Positions 7,090 to 15,679 of a stretch of 59,179 nt of DNA are shown here, piece by piece. The notes beneath the pieces were generated by a model that did no database searches, was not told the origin of the DNA, and worked only from the letters and a program-made list of their open reading frames with translations. Positions within the stretch are counted from its first letter, which is position 1. Every line of letters begins with the position of its first letter. Source of the stretch: Streptomyces sp. SolWspMP-5a-2 (lineage in GTDB: Bacteria; Actinomycetota; Actinomycetes; Streptomycetales; Streptomycetaceae). The translations under genes and the position numbers were made by a program. The stretch covers positions 1 through 59,179 of the forward strand of contig NZ_FMCI01000206.1 in the NCBI RefSeq assembly GCF_900091845.1, given 5' to 3'.

Positions 7090-9189
7090 TCAGGAGCGGG
7101 CGGACGACAGCGAGGCGACGGCGGCCCCGACCACCGCGTCCACCGTGATGCCGACCGCGGCCATGGCGTCGTCCGGGGGAGCGGAGGTGCCGAAGTCGTC
7201 GACGGTCACCGCCTGTCCGTGCGCGCCGAGCAGTCCGTGCCAGCCGAAGGAGGTGCCCGCCTCGACGACCACGCGGGCCGTGGCCGACGGCGGGACGACG
7301 AAGTCCCGGTACTGCGCGTCCTGTTCGGTGAACCATTCCAGGCAGGGCACCGACACGACCCGCGCGCGGATGTCCCGCCCGGCGAGCTGCTCGCGCGCGG
7401 CGAGCGCCACCGCCACCTCGCTGCCGGACGCCAACAGGACCACGTCCGGTGTCTCCTGAGCGTCCGTCACGACATAGGCGCCGCGCGCCACTCCGGCCCG
7501 TACGTCCGCCGCGGGCGTCGGCAGGACGGGGAGCGCCTGACGGGCGAGCGCGAGACCGACCGGCCCCCGCCCGGCGAGCGCGGCGAGCCAGGCGGCGGCC
7601 GTCTCGTTGGCGTCGGCCGGGCGGACGACGGCGAGTCCGGGCATGGCGCGCAGCGACGCCAGGTGCTCCACCGGCTGGTGGGTGGGGCCGTCGGCGCCCA
7701 GGGCGACCGAGTCGTGGCTCCAGACGTGGACCACCGGCAGCCGCATGAGGGCGGCCAGACGCAGCGAGGGGCGCTGGTAGTCGCTGAAGACCAGGAACGT
7801 CCCGGCGAAGGGCGTGTCGTAGCCGACCAGGGCGATGCCGTTGAGGGCGGCCGCCATCGCGTGCTCGCGCACCCCCCAGTGGATGTTGCGTCCGTGCAGA
7901 CCGCGCCCGTCGTTCTCGTCGGCGGGCAGGAAGGAACCGCCGGAGGCGATGGTGGTCCGGTTGCTGTCCCCGAGGTCCGCGGAGCCTCCCCACAGCCGGG
8001 GCAGCGCGGCGGCCAGCGCCTGGACGACCTTCCCCGAGGCGTCGCGCGGGGCGACGCCGGAGCCGGTCCCGAACGCGGGCAGCGCCGCGGCGACGGCGTC
8101 CGGGTCCGGCGCCGCGACGGCGAGCGCGCGGGCCCGCGCCGCCTCCGGGTGCGCGTCCGCCCAGCGGGCCAGCTCGGCGTCCCACGCGGCGTGCAGACGC
8201 GCACCGCGCGCGAGGGCCCGGCGGGTGTGCCGCAGGACGTCGTCGGGAACGGTGAACGTCCCCTCCACGCCCAGCAGTTCCTTGACCGCGGCGGCCTCGG
8301 ACGCGCCGAGCGGAGCGCCGTGCGAGGCCGCCGTGCCGACCGCGTGCGGCGCGGGGTGGGCGATCCGCGACCTCAGCGCGATGAAGCTGGGGCGGCCGGT
8401 CTCGGCGCGGGCCGCCCTCAGCGCCAGGTCGAGGGCGTCGGCGTCCACGTCGCCGTCGGCGCCGAGCGCCACGGTCCGCGTGGACCAGCCCTGCGCGCGG
8501 AACCTGGCGACCGTGTCCTCACTGGTCGTCAGGCCGGTGTCGCCCTCGATCTGGATGCCGTTGTCGTCCCAGACCAGGACCAGGTTGTCCAGGCGGTGCC
8601 GCCCGGCGAGCGCCCCGGCCTCGTAGGAGAGCCCCTCCTGGAGGTCGCCGTCCGAGCAGAGCACCCACACCGTGCGGTTCGCCGGGCCCTCCGGTGACGT
8701 GTCGGCGCCCGCGAGACGCCCCTCGTCGCGCTTGAGCGCCATCGCCATGCCGACGGCGGTCGCGACCCCCTGGCCGAGCGGTCCCGTGGTCGTCTCGACG
8801 CCCGCGGTGTGCCGGTACTCCGGGTGCCCCGGGGTGAGCGACCCGAGGCGGCGGAAGCGGCGCAGATCGTCCAACTCCAGCCCGTAGCCGGTCAGATGGA
8901 GCTGCGTGTACTGGAGGATGCTGGCGTGCCCGCAGGAGAGGACGAACCGGTCCCTGCCCTCCCAGCCGGGGTCCGCCGGGTCGTGCCGGAGATGGCGCTG
9001 GTACAGCAGGTGGGCCACCGGTGCCAGGGCCAGTGCCGTACCGGGGTGCCCCGAACCCGCGGCCTCGACCGCGTCCACCGCGAGCGCCCTCGCCGTGGCG
9101 ACGGCCCGGCGGTCGGCCGCGTCGAGGGCCGGGCCGTGCGCGGGGTCGGTCTCGGCCGGTGGCGTCGGCGCTGTTGCTGCGAAGGTCAC
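7090..9189 (-). CDS. tkt: Transketolase
   Basis: 699 residues, full length. Thiamine diphosphate domain: GSGHPGTALALAP, then GPLGQGVATAVGMAM, and GDGDLQEGLSYEAGAL with DDNGIQIEG as the cofactor/Mg motif. The catalytic glutamate lies in HWGVREHAMAAALNG, and the C-terminal domain follows. It transfers two-carbon units between ketose and aldose phosphates in the non-oxidative pentose phosphate pathway. The start is GTG 9189 with GAGGAG five bases upstream. It is probably a paralogue of the housekeeping enzyme, because it sits in a PTS/HPr/HAD island and is divergent from a GntR regulator; a pentose or pentitol catabolic role is inferred. Confidence 0.92.
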   Translation of the reverse strand: MTFAATAPTPPAETDPAHGPALDAADRRAVATARALAVDAVEAAGSGHPGTALALAPVAHLLYQRHLRHDPADPGWEGRDRFVLSCGHASILQYTQLHLTGYGLELDDLRRFRRLGSLTPGHPEYRHTAGVETTTGPLGQGVATAVGMAMALKRDEGRLAGADTSPEGPANRTVWVLCSDGDLQEGLSYEAGALAGRHRLDNLVLVWDDNGIQIEGDTGLTTSEDTVARFRAQGWSTRTVALGADGDVDADALDLALRAARAETGRPSFIALRSRIAHPAPHAVGTAASHGAPLGASEAAAVKELLGVEGTFTVPDDVLRHTRRALARGARLHAAWDAELARWADAHPEAARARALAVAAPDPDAVAAALPAFGTGSGVAPRDASGKVVQALAAALPRLWGGSADLGDSNRTTIASGGSFLPADENDGRGLHGRNIHWGVREHAMAAALNGIALVGYDTPFAGTFLVFSDYQRPSLRLAALMRLPVVHVWSHDSVALGADGPTHQPVEHLASLRAMPGLAVVRPADANETAAAWLAALAGRGPVGLALARQALPVLPTPAADVRAGVARGAYVVTDAQETPDVVLLASGSEVAVALAAREQLAGRDIRARVVSVPCLEWFTEQDAQYRDFVVPPSATARVVVEAGTSFGWHGLLGAHGQAVTVDDFGTSAPPDDAMAAVGITVDAVVGAAVASLSSARS

Positions 9190-9206
9190 GGAAACTCCTC
9201 AAGAGG

Positions 9207-9226
9207 GCATGACGTCATGATGACTT
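9207..9226. promoter_or_regulatory. Putative GntR operator in the tkt leader
   Basis: Contains the perfect palindrome GTCAT-G-ATGAC (9214-9224). Read on the minus strand, AAGTCATCATGACGTC matches TAGTCATCATGATGTC in front of gntR. It lies 18-37 bases before the tkt GTG. Confidence 0.55.
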
Positions 9227-9387
9227 CCGGAAACGTAACCCACCCCCGCGACGGGACACCAGGGGCCCCGCGTCGATGTGATGTACCTGGCCAGAGCCGT
9301 GCGGGCGGGCTCTGCGGGCGATCAAGCCGCCGTCCCGCACCGGCAGATTTCGTTTAGGTGTCGACTATTGACGCTTCGAATGTCCTG

Positions 9388-9406
9388 TAGTCATCATGAT
9401 GTCTCG
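9388..9406. promoter_or_regulatory. Putative GntR operator in the gntR-PTS leader
   Basis: TAGTCATCATGATGTCTCG, matching the tkt copy at 14 of 15 core positions and in the same orientation relative to its own gene. It lies 32-50 bases before the gntR ATG, where a repressor would block transcription. Confidence 0.55.
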
Positions 9407-9437
9407 ATGATGAAAGAACCCGACAAGGAGGTCGTGG

Positions 9438-10166
9438 ATGGCCGGGCACAAGTACGCACAGGTGCGCGACCATCTGCTGCGGCGTGTGCGGGACCTGCCC
9501 GTCGGCGACCGACTGCCCGCCGAGGGTGTCCTGTGCGACGAGTACGACGTGAGCCGCATCACGCTGCGCAGGGCCGTCGACGAACTCGTCCAGGACGGGT
9601 ACCTCGTCCGTGAACACGGCCGCGGCACCTTCGTGAGCCACCCGCGCTACAACCTCAAGCACCGGGAACGGTTCGTGAACGAGGTGACGGGCTTCCACAC
9701 CCAGCTCACCCGGCAGGGACACACGGTCTCCTCCCGCGTCACCGTGCAGCGGCGCGAACGGGCGGGCGCGCGGCTCGGCGCCGCCCTCGGCGTCAGCCCG
9801 GCCACCCCGGTCGTCCGCCTCGAACGCCTGCGCAGCGTCAACGGCGTGGTCCACCACCTGGCCGAGTCGTACGTCGAGGAGGACCGGTTCCCCGACGTCC
9901 TCACGGCGGACTTCACGGACACCTCCCTGTACGCGTACCTGCGGGCCAGGCACGACGTGCTCCTGGTCCGCAACGAGATCGTCGTCGCCCTGCACCGGTG
10001 CGACGCGCGAGAAGCCGGGCTGCTGGGCGTGGCCGAGGAGACCCCTCTGCTGCTGGCCACCTCCTGCGTCTTCGAACCGGGCCGAAAACCCGTCATCTTC
10101 GGCACCTCGAAGCTGCTGCCGGACACGGCGGAACTCTCCTTCGACATCGTGGCCGACGCCGAATAA
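9438..10166 (+). CDS. GntR-family transcriptional regulator with UTRA ligand domain
   Basis: 242 residues. The N-terminal winged helix-turn-helix (about residues 5-65) shows LPAEGVLCDEYDVSRITLRR and LVREHGRGTFV. The C-terminal UTRA/HutC-type sensor domain (about 85-235) has VVRLERLRSVNG and HHLAESYVEEDRFP. Such proteins are sugar- or metabolite-responsive repressors. AAGGAGG lies 6-7 bases before ATG. It is first in the IIA-IIB-IIC operon and divergent from tkt, and both promoters share a motif, so it probably controls both units in response to a phosphosugar. Confidence 0.88.
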   Translation: MAGHKYAQVRDHLLRRVRDLPVGDRLPAEGVLCDEYDVSRITLRRAVDELVQDGYLVREHGRGTFVSHPRYNLKHRERFVNEVTGFHTQLTRQGHTVSSRVTVQRRERAGARLGAALGVSPATPVVRLERLRSVNGVVHHLAESYVEEDRFPDVLTADFTDTSLYAYLRARHDVLLVRNEIVVALHRCDAREAGLLGVAEETPLLLATSCVFEPGRKPVIFGTSKLLPDTAELSFDIVADAE

Positions 10167-10205
10167 CCGCGCGACCGCCCCACCCCGTACCCCTACGGAG
10201 CACCC

Positions 10206-10661
10206 ATGCTCAGCCGACTCCTCCCCGAGCGGAACATCCACTTCACCAGCGCCACGCTGACCTGGCGCGAAGCCATCACCCAGGTCGCCGCCCCGCTGCT
10301 GGAGGCCGGAGACATCACCCCCGAGTACGTCCGGGCCATGCAGGACTCGGTCGAGGCCGGCGGCACCTACATCGACCTCGGCCACGGCATCGCCCTCGCC
10401 CACGCGCGGCCCGAGCGCGGGGTCGTGCGCACCGGCATCGCGATGCTCCGCCTGCGGGAGCCCGCCCCGCTGCTCGACCTGCCGGAACACGCGGTCGACC
10501 TCTACTTCTGCTTCGCCGCGGCGGACGCCGACGCGCACATGCGCGCCATGGCCTCCCTCGCCCGCATCCTCTCGGACGCGGACACCCGTCAGGCCCTGCG
10601 CGACGCGGGCTCGGCGCCCGAGGTAACCAAGCTGATCACCGAATTCGAGGAGTCCGAATGA
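10206..10661 (+). CDS. PTS IIA component, mannitol/ascorbate type
   Basis: 151 residues. The phospho-accepting histidine is His66 in GHGIALAHARPERG, the IIA signature of the fructose-mannitol/ascorbate (UlaC-like) group. It accepts phosphate from HPr and passes it to IIB. The stop overlaps the IIB start (ATGA). The presence of separate A, B and C proteins is typical of Ula-type systems. Confidence 0.86.
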   Translation: MLSRLLPERNIHFTSATLTWREAITQVAAPLLEAGDITPEYVRAMQDSVEAGGTYIDLGHGIALAHARPERGVVRTGIAMLRLREPAPLLDLPEHAVDLYFCFAAADADAHMRAMASLARILSDADTRQALRDAGSAPEVTKLITEFEESE

Positions 10662-10939
10662 AGTTCCTGGCCATGTGCAGCACCGGACTCGGCAGCAGTT
10701 TCATGGTGCGCATGAACATCGAGACGATCGTGCGCGAGCTGGGTCTGGACGACGTCACCGTGGAGCACTCCGACATCAGCTCGGCCGGTCCCGACAGCGC
10801 CGACGTGTTCTTCGTGGCGAAGGACCTGGAGGACGCGGCCCAGGGCCTCGGCGACGTCGTCGTGCTCAACAGCATCATCGACATGGACGAGCTGCGCGAC
10901 GCGGTCAAGTCCGCGGCGGCCCGCCACGGCAGCGTCTGA
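10658..10939 (+). CDS. PTS IIB component, ascorbate (UlaB) type
   Basis: 93 residues. The phosphocysteine P-loop is near the N-terminus, MCSTGLGSSFMV, with Cys7 as acceptor. The rest is a small Rossmann-like fold (DVFFVAKDLEDAA, VVVLNSIID). It is translationally coupled to IIA and passes phosphate to the sugar on IIC. Ascorbate is only the name of the best-known family member, and the substrate here is unknown. Confidence 0.86.
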   Translation: MKFLAMCSTGLGSSFMVRMNIETIVRELGLDDVTVEHSDISSAGPDSADVFFVAKDLEDAAQGLGDVVVLNSIIDMDELRDAVKSAAARHGSV

Positions 10940-10953
10940 GGACCTGCCCTTCA

Positions 10954-10975
10954 GCGAGAGAAACGTTTCTCTCGC
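10954..10975. promoter_or_regulatory. Perfect 22-bp palindrome between IIB and IIC
   Basis: Two-fold symmetric over all 22 bases, centred on GAAACGTTTC. The central CG with flanking AAA/TTT resembles LacI-family operators. It could instead be an intra-operon hairpin attenuating IIC expression. The remaining gap (10976-11216) shows no gene. Confidence 0.6.
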
Positions 10976-11216
10976 CGCTCCCGCACCCCAAGATCCTCCC
11001 GCTCGCGGGCGGCCGTCCCGACGGCGCAGCCCGCCCCCGACGGCCGGACGCGCCCGACGCCCCGGCCGCCGCACCCCCGCGGCACCCGGCGTCCCGGCCG
11101 TGCCGTCACGCGGCTGACCCCAGCCGCGGGTTCCCCTCCGCGCCGACGCGCCGCGCGGAACCCGTCCCCACCGCACCCGCACGCGGCCCCGTCGTGCCCG
11201 AAGAGAGGCGTTGTCA

Positions 11217-12605
11217 GTGAACGGCGTTCTTCAGAGTCTCCTGGATGTCTTCCGCGAGCCGTCCGTCATCGTCGGACTCATAGCCCTGCTGGGCCTGCTG
11301 CTCCAGCGCAAGTCGGCCTCCGACACGATCAAGGGCACGATCAAGGCGTTCGTCGGCTTCCTGGTCCTCGCGGCCGGCGCCGGTGTGGTCTCGGGCGCGC
11401 TGACCCCCTTCGGCGACATGTTCCAGCACGCGTTCGGCGTGCAGGGCGTGGTGCCCAACAACGAGGCCATCGTCGGCAAGGTCCTCACCGACTACGGCTC
11501 GCAGGCCGCGCTGATCTTCTTCTTCGGCATGGTCGTCAACGTGCTGCTGGCCCGCCTCACCACGTTCAAGTTCATCTACATGTCGGGGCACGTCGCCCTG
11601 TACCTGGCGGCCATGATCGCCGTCATCCTGATCGCCAACGGCTTCAGCAGCTGGCAGGCCATCCTCTGGGGCTCGCTCGCGCAGGGCCTGATCACCACCC
11701 TGTCGCCCGCCCTGGTCCAGCCCTGGATGCGCCGGGTCACCAAGAACGACACCGTCGCGCTCGGACACACCGGCAACTTCGGCATCGCCACCAGCGGACT
11801 CGTCGGCAAGTACCTCGGTGACCCCAGCAGGTCCACCGAGGACCTGAAGATCCCCAAGGGCCTCGGCTTCCTGCGCGACACCACCGTCGTCATCGCCAGC
11901 TCCATGGGCCTCATCTACCTCCTGGTGACCCTGGTCGCCGGTCCCGGCTACGTCGAGCGCGAGCTGAGCGACGGCCAGTGGTACCTGCTGTGGGCCGTCA
12001 TGCAGGCGGGCAAGTTCGCCGCGGGCGTCTTCATCATCCTCGCCGGTGTGCGCGTGGTCCTCGCCGAGATCATCCCCGCCTTCAAGGGCATCTCGGAGAA
12101 GCTCGTCCCCAACGCCCGCCCCGCGCTCGACGTCCCGATCGTCTTCACCTTCGCGCCCAACGCCGTCCTCGTCGGGTTCCTCGCCAGCTTCGTCGGCGGC
12201 CTCATCGGCATGGGCGTCCTGGTCGCGGTCGGCGGCACCATCATCATCCCGGGCATCGTCGCCCACTTCATGACGGGCGCCGCCTCCGGTGTCATCGGCA
12301 ACGCGACCGGCGGACGGCGCGGCGCCATCCTCGGCGCCATGACCAACGGCCTGCTGATCACCTTCCTGCCTCTGCTCGTCCTGCCCTTCCTCGGCGACGT
12401 CGGCCTCCAGAACTCCACGTTCTCCGACGCCGACTTCGGCGTCTCGGGCCTGCTGATCGGCGGCGCCGTGAACGCCGGGCACATCGCCGTCATCGGTCTG
12501 GTCGTCTGCGGCCTGATCGCCACGTTCGCGGCCAGCGCGATCGTCACCCGCCGCCGGGCGGCGGAACCGACCGAACCGGCGGAGGAGCCCCAGCCGGCCT
12601 CCTGA
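11217..12605 (+). CDS. PTS IIC permease, ascorbate (UlaA/SgaT) family
   Basis: 462 residues, polytopic, about ten or more hydrophobic helices. Recognisable segments are IALLGLLLQRKSASDTIKGT, FFFGMVVNVLLARLTTFKF and GHTGNFGIATSGLVGKYLGD. This is the membrane channel that translocates and phosphorylates the sugar with IIB. I chose GTG 11217 because AGAGAGG lies 8 bases before it; the TTG at 11211 is too close to that site. The C-terminal tail is Pro/Glu/Thr-rich and cytoplasmic. Confidence 0.87.
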   Translation: MNGVLQSLLDVFREPSVIVGLIALLGLLLQRKSASDTIKGTIKAFVGFLVLAAGAGVVSGALTPFGDMFQHAFGVQGVVPNNEAIVGKVLTDYGSQAALIFFFGMVVNVLLARLTTFKFIYMSGHVALYLAAMIAVILIANGFSSWQAILWGSLAQGLITTLSPALVQPWMRRVTKNDTVALGHTGNFGIATSGLVGKYLGDPSRSTEDLKIPKGLGFLRDTTVVIASSMGLIYLLVTLVAGPGYVERELSDGQWYLLWAVMQAGKFAAGVFIILAGVRVVLAEIIPAFKGISEKLVPNARPALDVPIVFTFAPNAVLVGFLASFVGGLIGMGVLVAVGGTIIIPGIVAHFMTGAASGVIGNATGGRRGAILGAMTNGLLITFLPLLVLPFLGDVGLQNSTFSDADFGVSGLLIGGAVNAGHIAVIGLVVCGLIATFAASAIVTRRRAAEPTEPAEEPQPAS

Positions 12606-12947
12606 CCACCACGGCACACAACCCCGGGCCCACGGACCCCGGGCGAGGCCCCCGGACCTCGCCCGACCGGTCGGTGGGGCCTCGGTGTGTGGCAACTGGC
12701 GTATGGCGGGCGCCTGTTGTGCCGAGCCGACGACGGGCGCGGGGGAACCTCTTTATCGGCCTGTTCCCGTCTGGCCGACCGGTTCAGTCGGCCGTAACCT
12801 GGATTTCAGTGACCGAAGGTAGCCTTTCGGGCGCTCTTTGTCGTGAACGGCGGAGGGGGATCCGGCCGTTGCTCTGCGACGGTGCGCATCCGCCCACTAG
12901 AGTTGCCGTGCATCATCCGGACGGTCGGGGGATCTGGAGGATCTGAG
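12606..12947. other. Non-coding gap with inverted repeats
   Basis: No credible gene. It holds the terminator candidate at 12641-12664 and a second inverted repeat, GGCCGAC (12773-12779) / GTCGGCC (12787-12793), with a 7-base spacer upstream of the DUF397 gene; the latter might be an operator. Confidence 0.5.
12641..12664 (+). terminator. Hairpin terminator after the PTS operon
   Basis: Arms GGGCGAGG (12641-12648) and CCTCGCCC (12657-12664) with an 8-base loop, 36 bases after the IIC stop. Confidence 0.5.
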
Positions 12948-13148
12948 GTGGTGCATGGGGGGAGACCCTTGTGGCGCAGGAGCAGCAGAAGTGGCAACGA
13001 GAACGAGTGCGTGGAGGTCGCGGTGGAGTCCGGCCGCGTCCGGGCCCGCGACTCGAAATGGCCTGCCGCGGCCGTGGTCACCTTCGACGCCTGCGTCTGG
13101 TCCGAGTTCGTGGACGCTGTGAGGGCAGGAGAGTTACAGAACCCGTGA
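12948..13148 (+). CDS. DUF397 domain protein
   Basis: 66 residues. LWRRSSRSGNENECVEVAV and VRARDSKWPAAAVVTF are the DUF397 signature. In Streptomyces these small proteins usually sit beside a Scr1-type XRE/DUF5753 regulator and form a partner pair; here the XRE gene is about 1 kb away. The start is GTG 12948, with GGAGG seven bases upstream. Longer upstream frames have poor codon bias. Confidence 0.8.
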   Translation: MVHGGRPLWRRSSRSGNENECVEVAVESGRVRARDSKWPAAAVVTFDACVWSEFVDAVRAGELQNP

Positions 13149-13186
13149 CGTTCTCGACGAGCCAGCAGCGCAGGGGAGGGGGCCCG

Positions 13187-13474
13187 GTGGAAGCGTCGGC
13201 CGTTCAGCATCGGGGCAGGAACGCCCGCAGCCGGTCAGCGGCCGTGGGCAGGGCCATCACGTTCGCTTTCGCCGTGGGAGCCGTCGCGACCTTCGCGGCG
13301 GCGGTCGCGTCGACACTGGTTGACAGCGTTGTCCTCAAACGCGTCGTGTGGATCGTCGTGGCCATGATCATCGCGATCAGTGCCGGTCTGTGGCGCGCGG
13401 GGGCGTCGCCTACGGCGTCACTCCGGGATCCTGGTCCTCTTCCTCGCGGTTCGCAGGCGAGTTCGCACCGCTAG
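13187..13474 (+). CDS. Small two-helix membrane protein
   Basis: 95 residues with two hydrophobic helices, ITFAFAVGAVATFAAAVAST and VVWIVVAMIIAISAGLW, joined by a short loop and preceded by an Arg-rich N-terminus. Function unknown. GTG 13187 follows GGGGAGGGGG; an alternative GTG at 13145 overlaps the DUF397 stop but has a weaker ribosome site. The 3' end overlaps the convergent gene by 65 bases. Confidence 0.6.
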   Translation: MEASAVQHRGRNARSRSAAVGRAITFAFAVGAVATFAAAVASTLVDSVVLKRVVWIVVAMIIAISAGLWRAGASPTASLRDPGPLPRGSQASSHR

Positions 13475-13904
13475 GGCGCCCCGCGCCCCGGCGGGTCAGG
13501 TAGCGCGTGCGGCCCCACTTCGCCATGAGGGCGACCAGCCCCGCCCCCACCACGCTGACCGACGTGGTGGCGCCCGGCGTCGGTATGGAGAGCTTGAGGC
13601 TGGCCGCCTTGGCGACCACGAACCCGATACACAGGACGGCGATCACCAACGCGACGATGCCTATCGCTCCGAGCAGAGCCAACCGCCGCAGCATGGTTCT
13701 GTCGCGAGCCGCCTCCAACTGGAGCGTGTTCGCCGTGCGGGCCCGCTCTATCGCGATCAGGTTCTGGGAGGTCGAGGGGTCCTGGATGGCCTGGGCCACG
13801 ATGCCGTCGTGCGGCGGGGCATCCTCCGGTTGTGCGTCGTCGGGTGTGCCTGTCTCTGCCTGAAACCACTCCGTCAGGCGCTGCCATACCGACCTGGAGA
13901 CCAC
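13410..13904 (-). CDS. Membrane protein with two transmembrane helices
   Basis: 164 residues. An amphipathic helical segment at about 45-72 (LIAIERARTANTLQLEAARD) precedes helix 1, LALLGAIGIVALVIAVLCIG, and helix 2, SVSVVGAGLVALMAKW, with a hydrophilic tail. Not recognised as a named family; the helical stretch before paired helices recalls small signalling-associated 2TM modules. Convergent with, and overlapping, the preceding gene. Confidence 0.6.
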   Translation of the reverse strand: MVSRSVWQRLTEWFQAETGTPDDAQPEDAPPHDGIVAQAIQDPSTSQNLIAIERARTANTLQLEAARDRTMLRRLALLGAIGIVALVIAVLCIGFVVAKAASLKLSIPTPGATTSVSVVGAGLVALMAKWGRTRYLTRRGAGRPSGANSPANREEEDQDPGVTP

Positions 13905-13950
13905 TGGTGGCCTTCCCCCTGGCGTCCGTCACCGGCGACGGGCCCGGTTG

Positions 13951-14811
13951 TTAGTGGACTCCGAGGTCCTGCTGGATACGGCTGATCAGTGCGGCCGACG
14001 CGGCTTCGTCGAGGGCCAGATCGGTGATCGTGCGGAAGCATTCCTGGTAGCGGCCCAGCAGTTGGAGGTCCTCACCGCCGGTCATGCTGCCCGCGGCGTG
14101 CTCCAGGTACAGCAGGTCCTTCTCGTCGGGGAAGCTGAGCAGGACGAAGCTGCCCAGCGTGCTGTACTGCGCCCCGGCCTCGAACGGGAGCACTCGCACG
14201 GAGACTTCGCCGAGTTCGGCGACGGCGAGCAGGTGACCCAGTTGCTCGCCGAAGACCTCCTTGCCCCCGATCTGCCGGCGCACGGCGGCCTCGTCCAGGA
14301 CGAACACGCAGCGCGGTCGGCCGGAGCCGTCGAACATCCGGTCCTGACGTTCCATGCGCAGGTCCACGATCTGACGGAACTTGTCCGCCTCCAGGTCCCG
14401 CGGGGCCAGCAGCGCCTCGGCGTAGGCGCGGGTCTGCAGATGCCCCGGCACCACGATCGGGTGGTAGGTGGAGAGCGAGGCCGCAGCGCCCTCGTAGCCG
14501 AGGTACTGGGCGAACTGAGGGGTGAGGACCTCGTGGTACTTGGACCACCAACTCGCCCCCTTGCTGCCGCGGGCCGCCTCGGTCAGCTCCTCCACCGTGT
14601 CGGCGTCCGCCACCGTGTACAGCGCCAGCAGCGCCTTGAGGTCGACCACCGAGACGCCGACGGTACCGGTTTCGACCCTGATCAGTTTCGACTGCGACCA
14701 CTCGACCCGCTCGGCCGCCTCCCGCTGGGTCAGGCCCGCGCTCTCCCGCGCGTGGCGTAGGGCCAGGCGTAGTTTGCGCCTGTTGAGACTGGGGTCGATC
14801 TGGCGTGTCAT
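13951..14811 (-). CDS. XRE-family regulator with DUF5753 (Scr1-like)
   Basis: 286 residues. N-terminal helix-turn-helix: LRHARESAGLTQREAAERV followed by WSQSKLIRVETG. The C-terminal DUF5753 domain includes YHPIVVPGHLQTRAYAEALL and the conserved end VYLEHA-like LLYLEHAAGSMTGG. In this family the DUF5753 region interacts with DUF397 partners. ATG 14811 was chosen because GGAG lies five bases upstream. The promoter side (14871-14890) carries a direct repeat of TTAGC (TTCTTAGCTCTTAGC), a candidate autoregulatory site. Confidence 0.85.
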   Translation of the reverse strand: MTRQIDPSLNRRKLRLALRHARESAGLTQREAAERVEWSQSKLIRVETGTVGVSVVDLKALLALYTVADADTVEELTEAARGSKGASWWSKYHEVLTPQFAQYLGYEGAAASLSTYHPIVVPGHLQTRAYAEALLAPRDLEADKFRQIVDLRMERQDRMFDGSGRPRCVFVLDEAAVRRQIGGKEVFGEQLGHLLAVAELGEVSVRVLPFEAGAQYSTLGSFVLLSFPDEKDLLYLEHAAGSMTGGEDLQLLGRYQECFRTITDLALDEAASAALISRIQQDLGVH

Positions 14812-15131
14812 CAGCGCTCCGCTCATCCCCGCGCACGTACCCGCGAACTCTTCGGCCATGCACAGAAAGTTCTTAGCTCTTAGCATCCATCATTATGCCT
14901 GAAGCTTTCTGCATAGAGCTGAATCGCGCTCACGGATGAGCGGAGGGTCACGCCTCGGGGCGACGGTGCCTGCGAGCTGGACAGCAGGGGCGTCTGCTCT
15001 GACTCAACGTCACCGGACACGGCTACGCTCCCGAACGGAGCAATTTTCGAGCGCAGGTGGCGCGTAAGGGGCGCGCAAGGGGGCGCACTGAGCCACCGGG
15101 TGGATCGCTCGCGACGACGCGGACCGATCAG

Positions 15132-15175
15132 ACGTACAACGGGCGGGCCGTCGTGACGGCCCGCCCGTTGTACGT
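15132..15175. terminator. Very strong perfect 20-bp hairpin
   Basis: Arms 15132-15151 and 15156-15175 are exactly complementary over 20 bp (core CAACGGGCGGGCCG) with a 4-base loop. It lies downstream of the decayed minus-strand gene at 15250-15590 and of nothing intact. Confidence 0.7.
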
Positions 15176-15249
15176 GAAGTCCTCACCCCGGTCTGTCAGT
15201 CGAACGAGATGCACCACATGGACGCCTCCCGGGTGAAGGTGGTGTCTGT

Positions 15250-15590
15250 GGTGAGCGCGTCCCCTGTCGAACGCGCGGTAGTGCGAGCCGTTGCTGCCCC
15301 ACGACAGGTACGGGTTGTCGCCGCTGAGGAACCAGAGCCTGCCGGCGAGGTGGTTCGACGGCAGTCACCCGGTGACGGGGCTGGGGACGGCGGCGATCTC
15401 CACCGCCCGGGTGCCGGTAACCGCGTCCAGGAGTCGAAGTCGAGCCGGGCGGGCTGGATCGTGTGCGGGGGCAGTTGGGCGGACGGCGGTGATTGGGTGA
15501 CGAACTCCCGGAGTTGAGCGCCGAACAGGGCGCGCGGATGTGTCCCGAGGGCGGAGATGCCCATCACCGCGACCAGTTGCGCAGCGGGCT
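15250..15590 (-). pseudogene. Decayed protein-coding remnant, unidentified
   Basis: On the minus strand, stretches with protein-like composition continue across different frames: ALFGAQLREFVTQSPPSAQL and PARLDFDSWTR, then in another frame TRAVEIAAVPSPVTG up to a stop, then LPSNHLAGRLWFLSGDNPYL and SWGSNGSHYRAF. Together they read like one protein broken by at least one frameshift and one stop, with no start. I do not recognise the family. The rest of 14812-15679 holds no intact gene. Confidence 0.4.
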
Positions 15591-15679
15591 GCCGGACAGC
15601 GCTCGGTGGGGGAGGGCGGGCGAAGACCGGCCGTTCCCGCCGCGAACCAGTGGGACGGGGATCCGGGGGGCCCCGCGGA

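Noticed and set aside
15132..15175. tRNA-like or attachment-site hairpin
   Set aside because: A perfect 20-bp stem without any cloverleaf arms or anticodon; fits a terminator.
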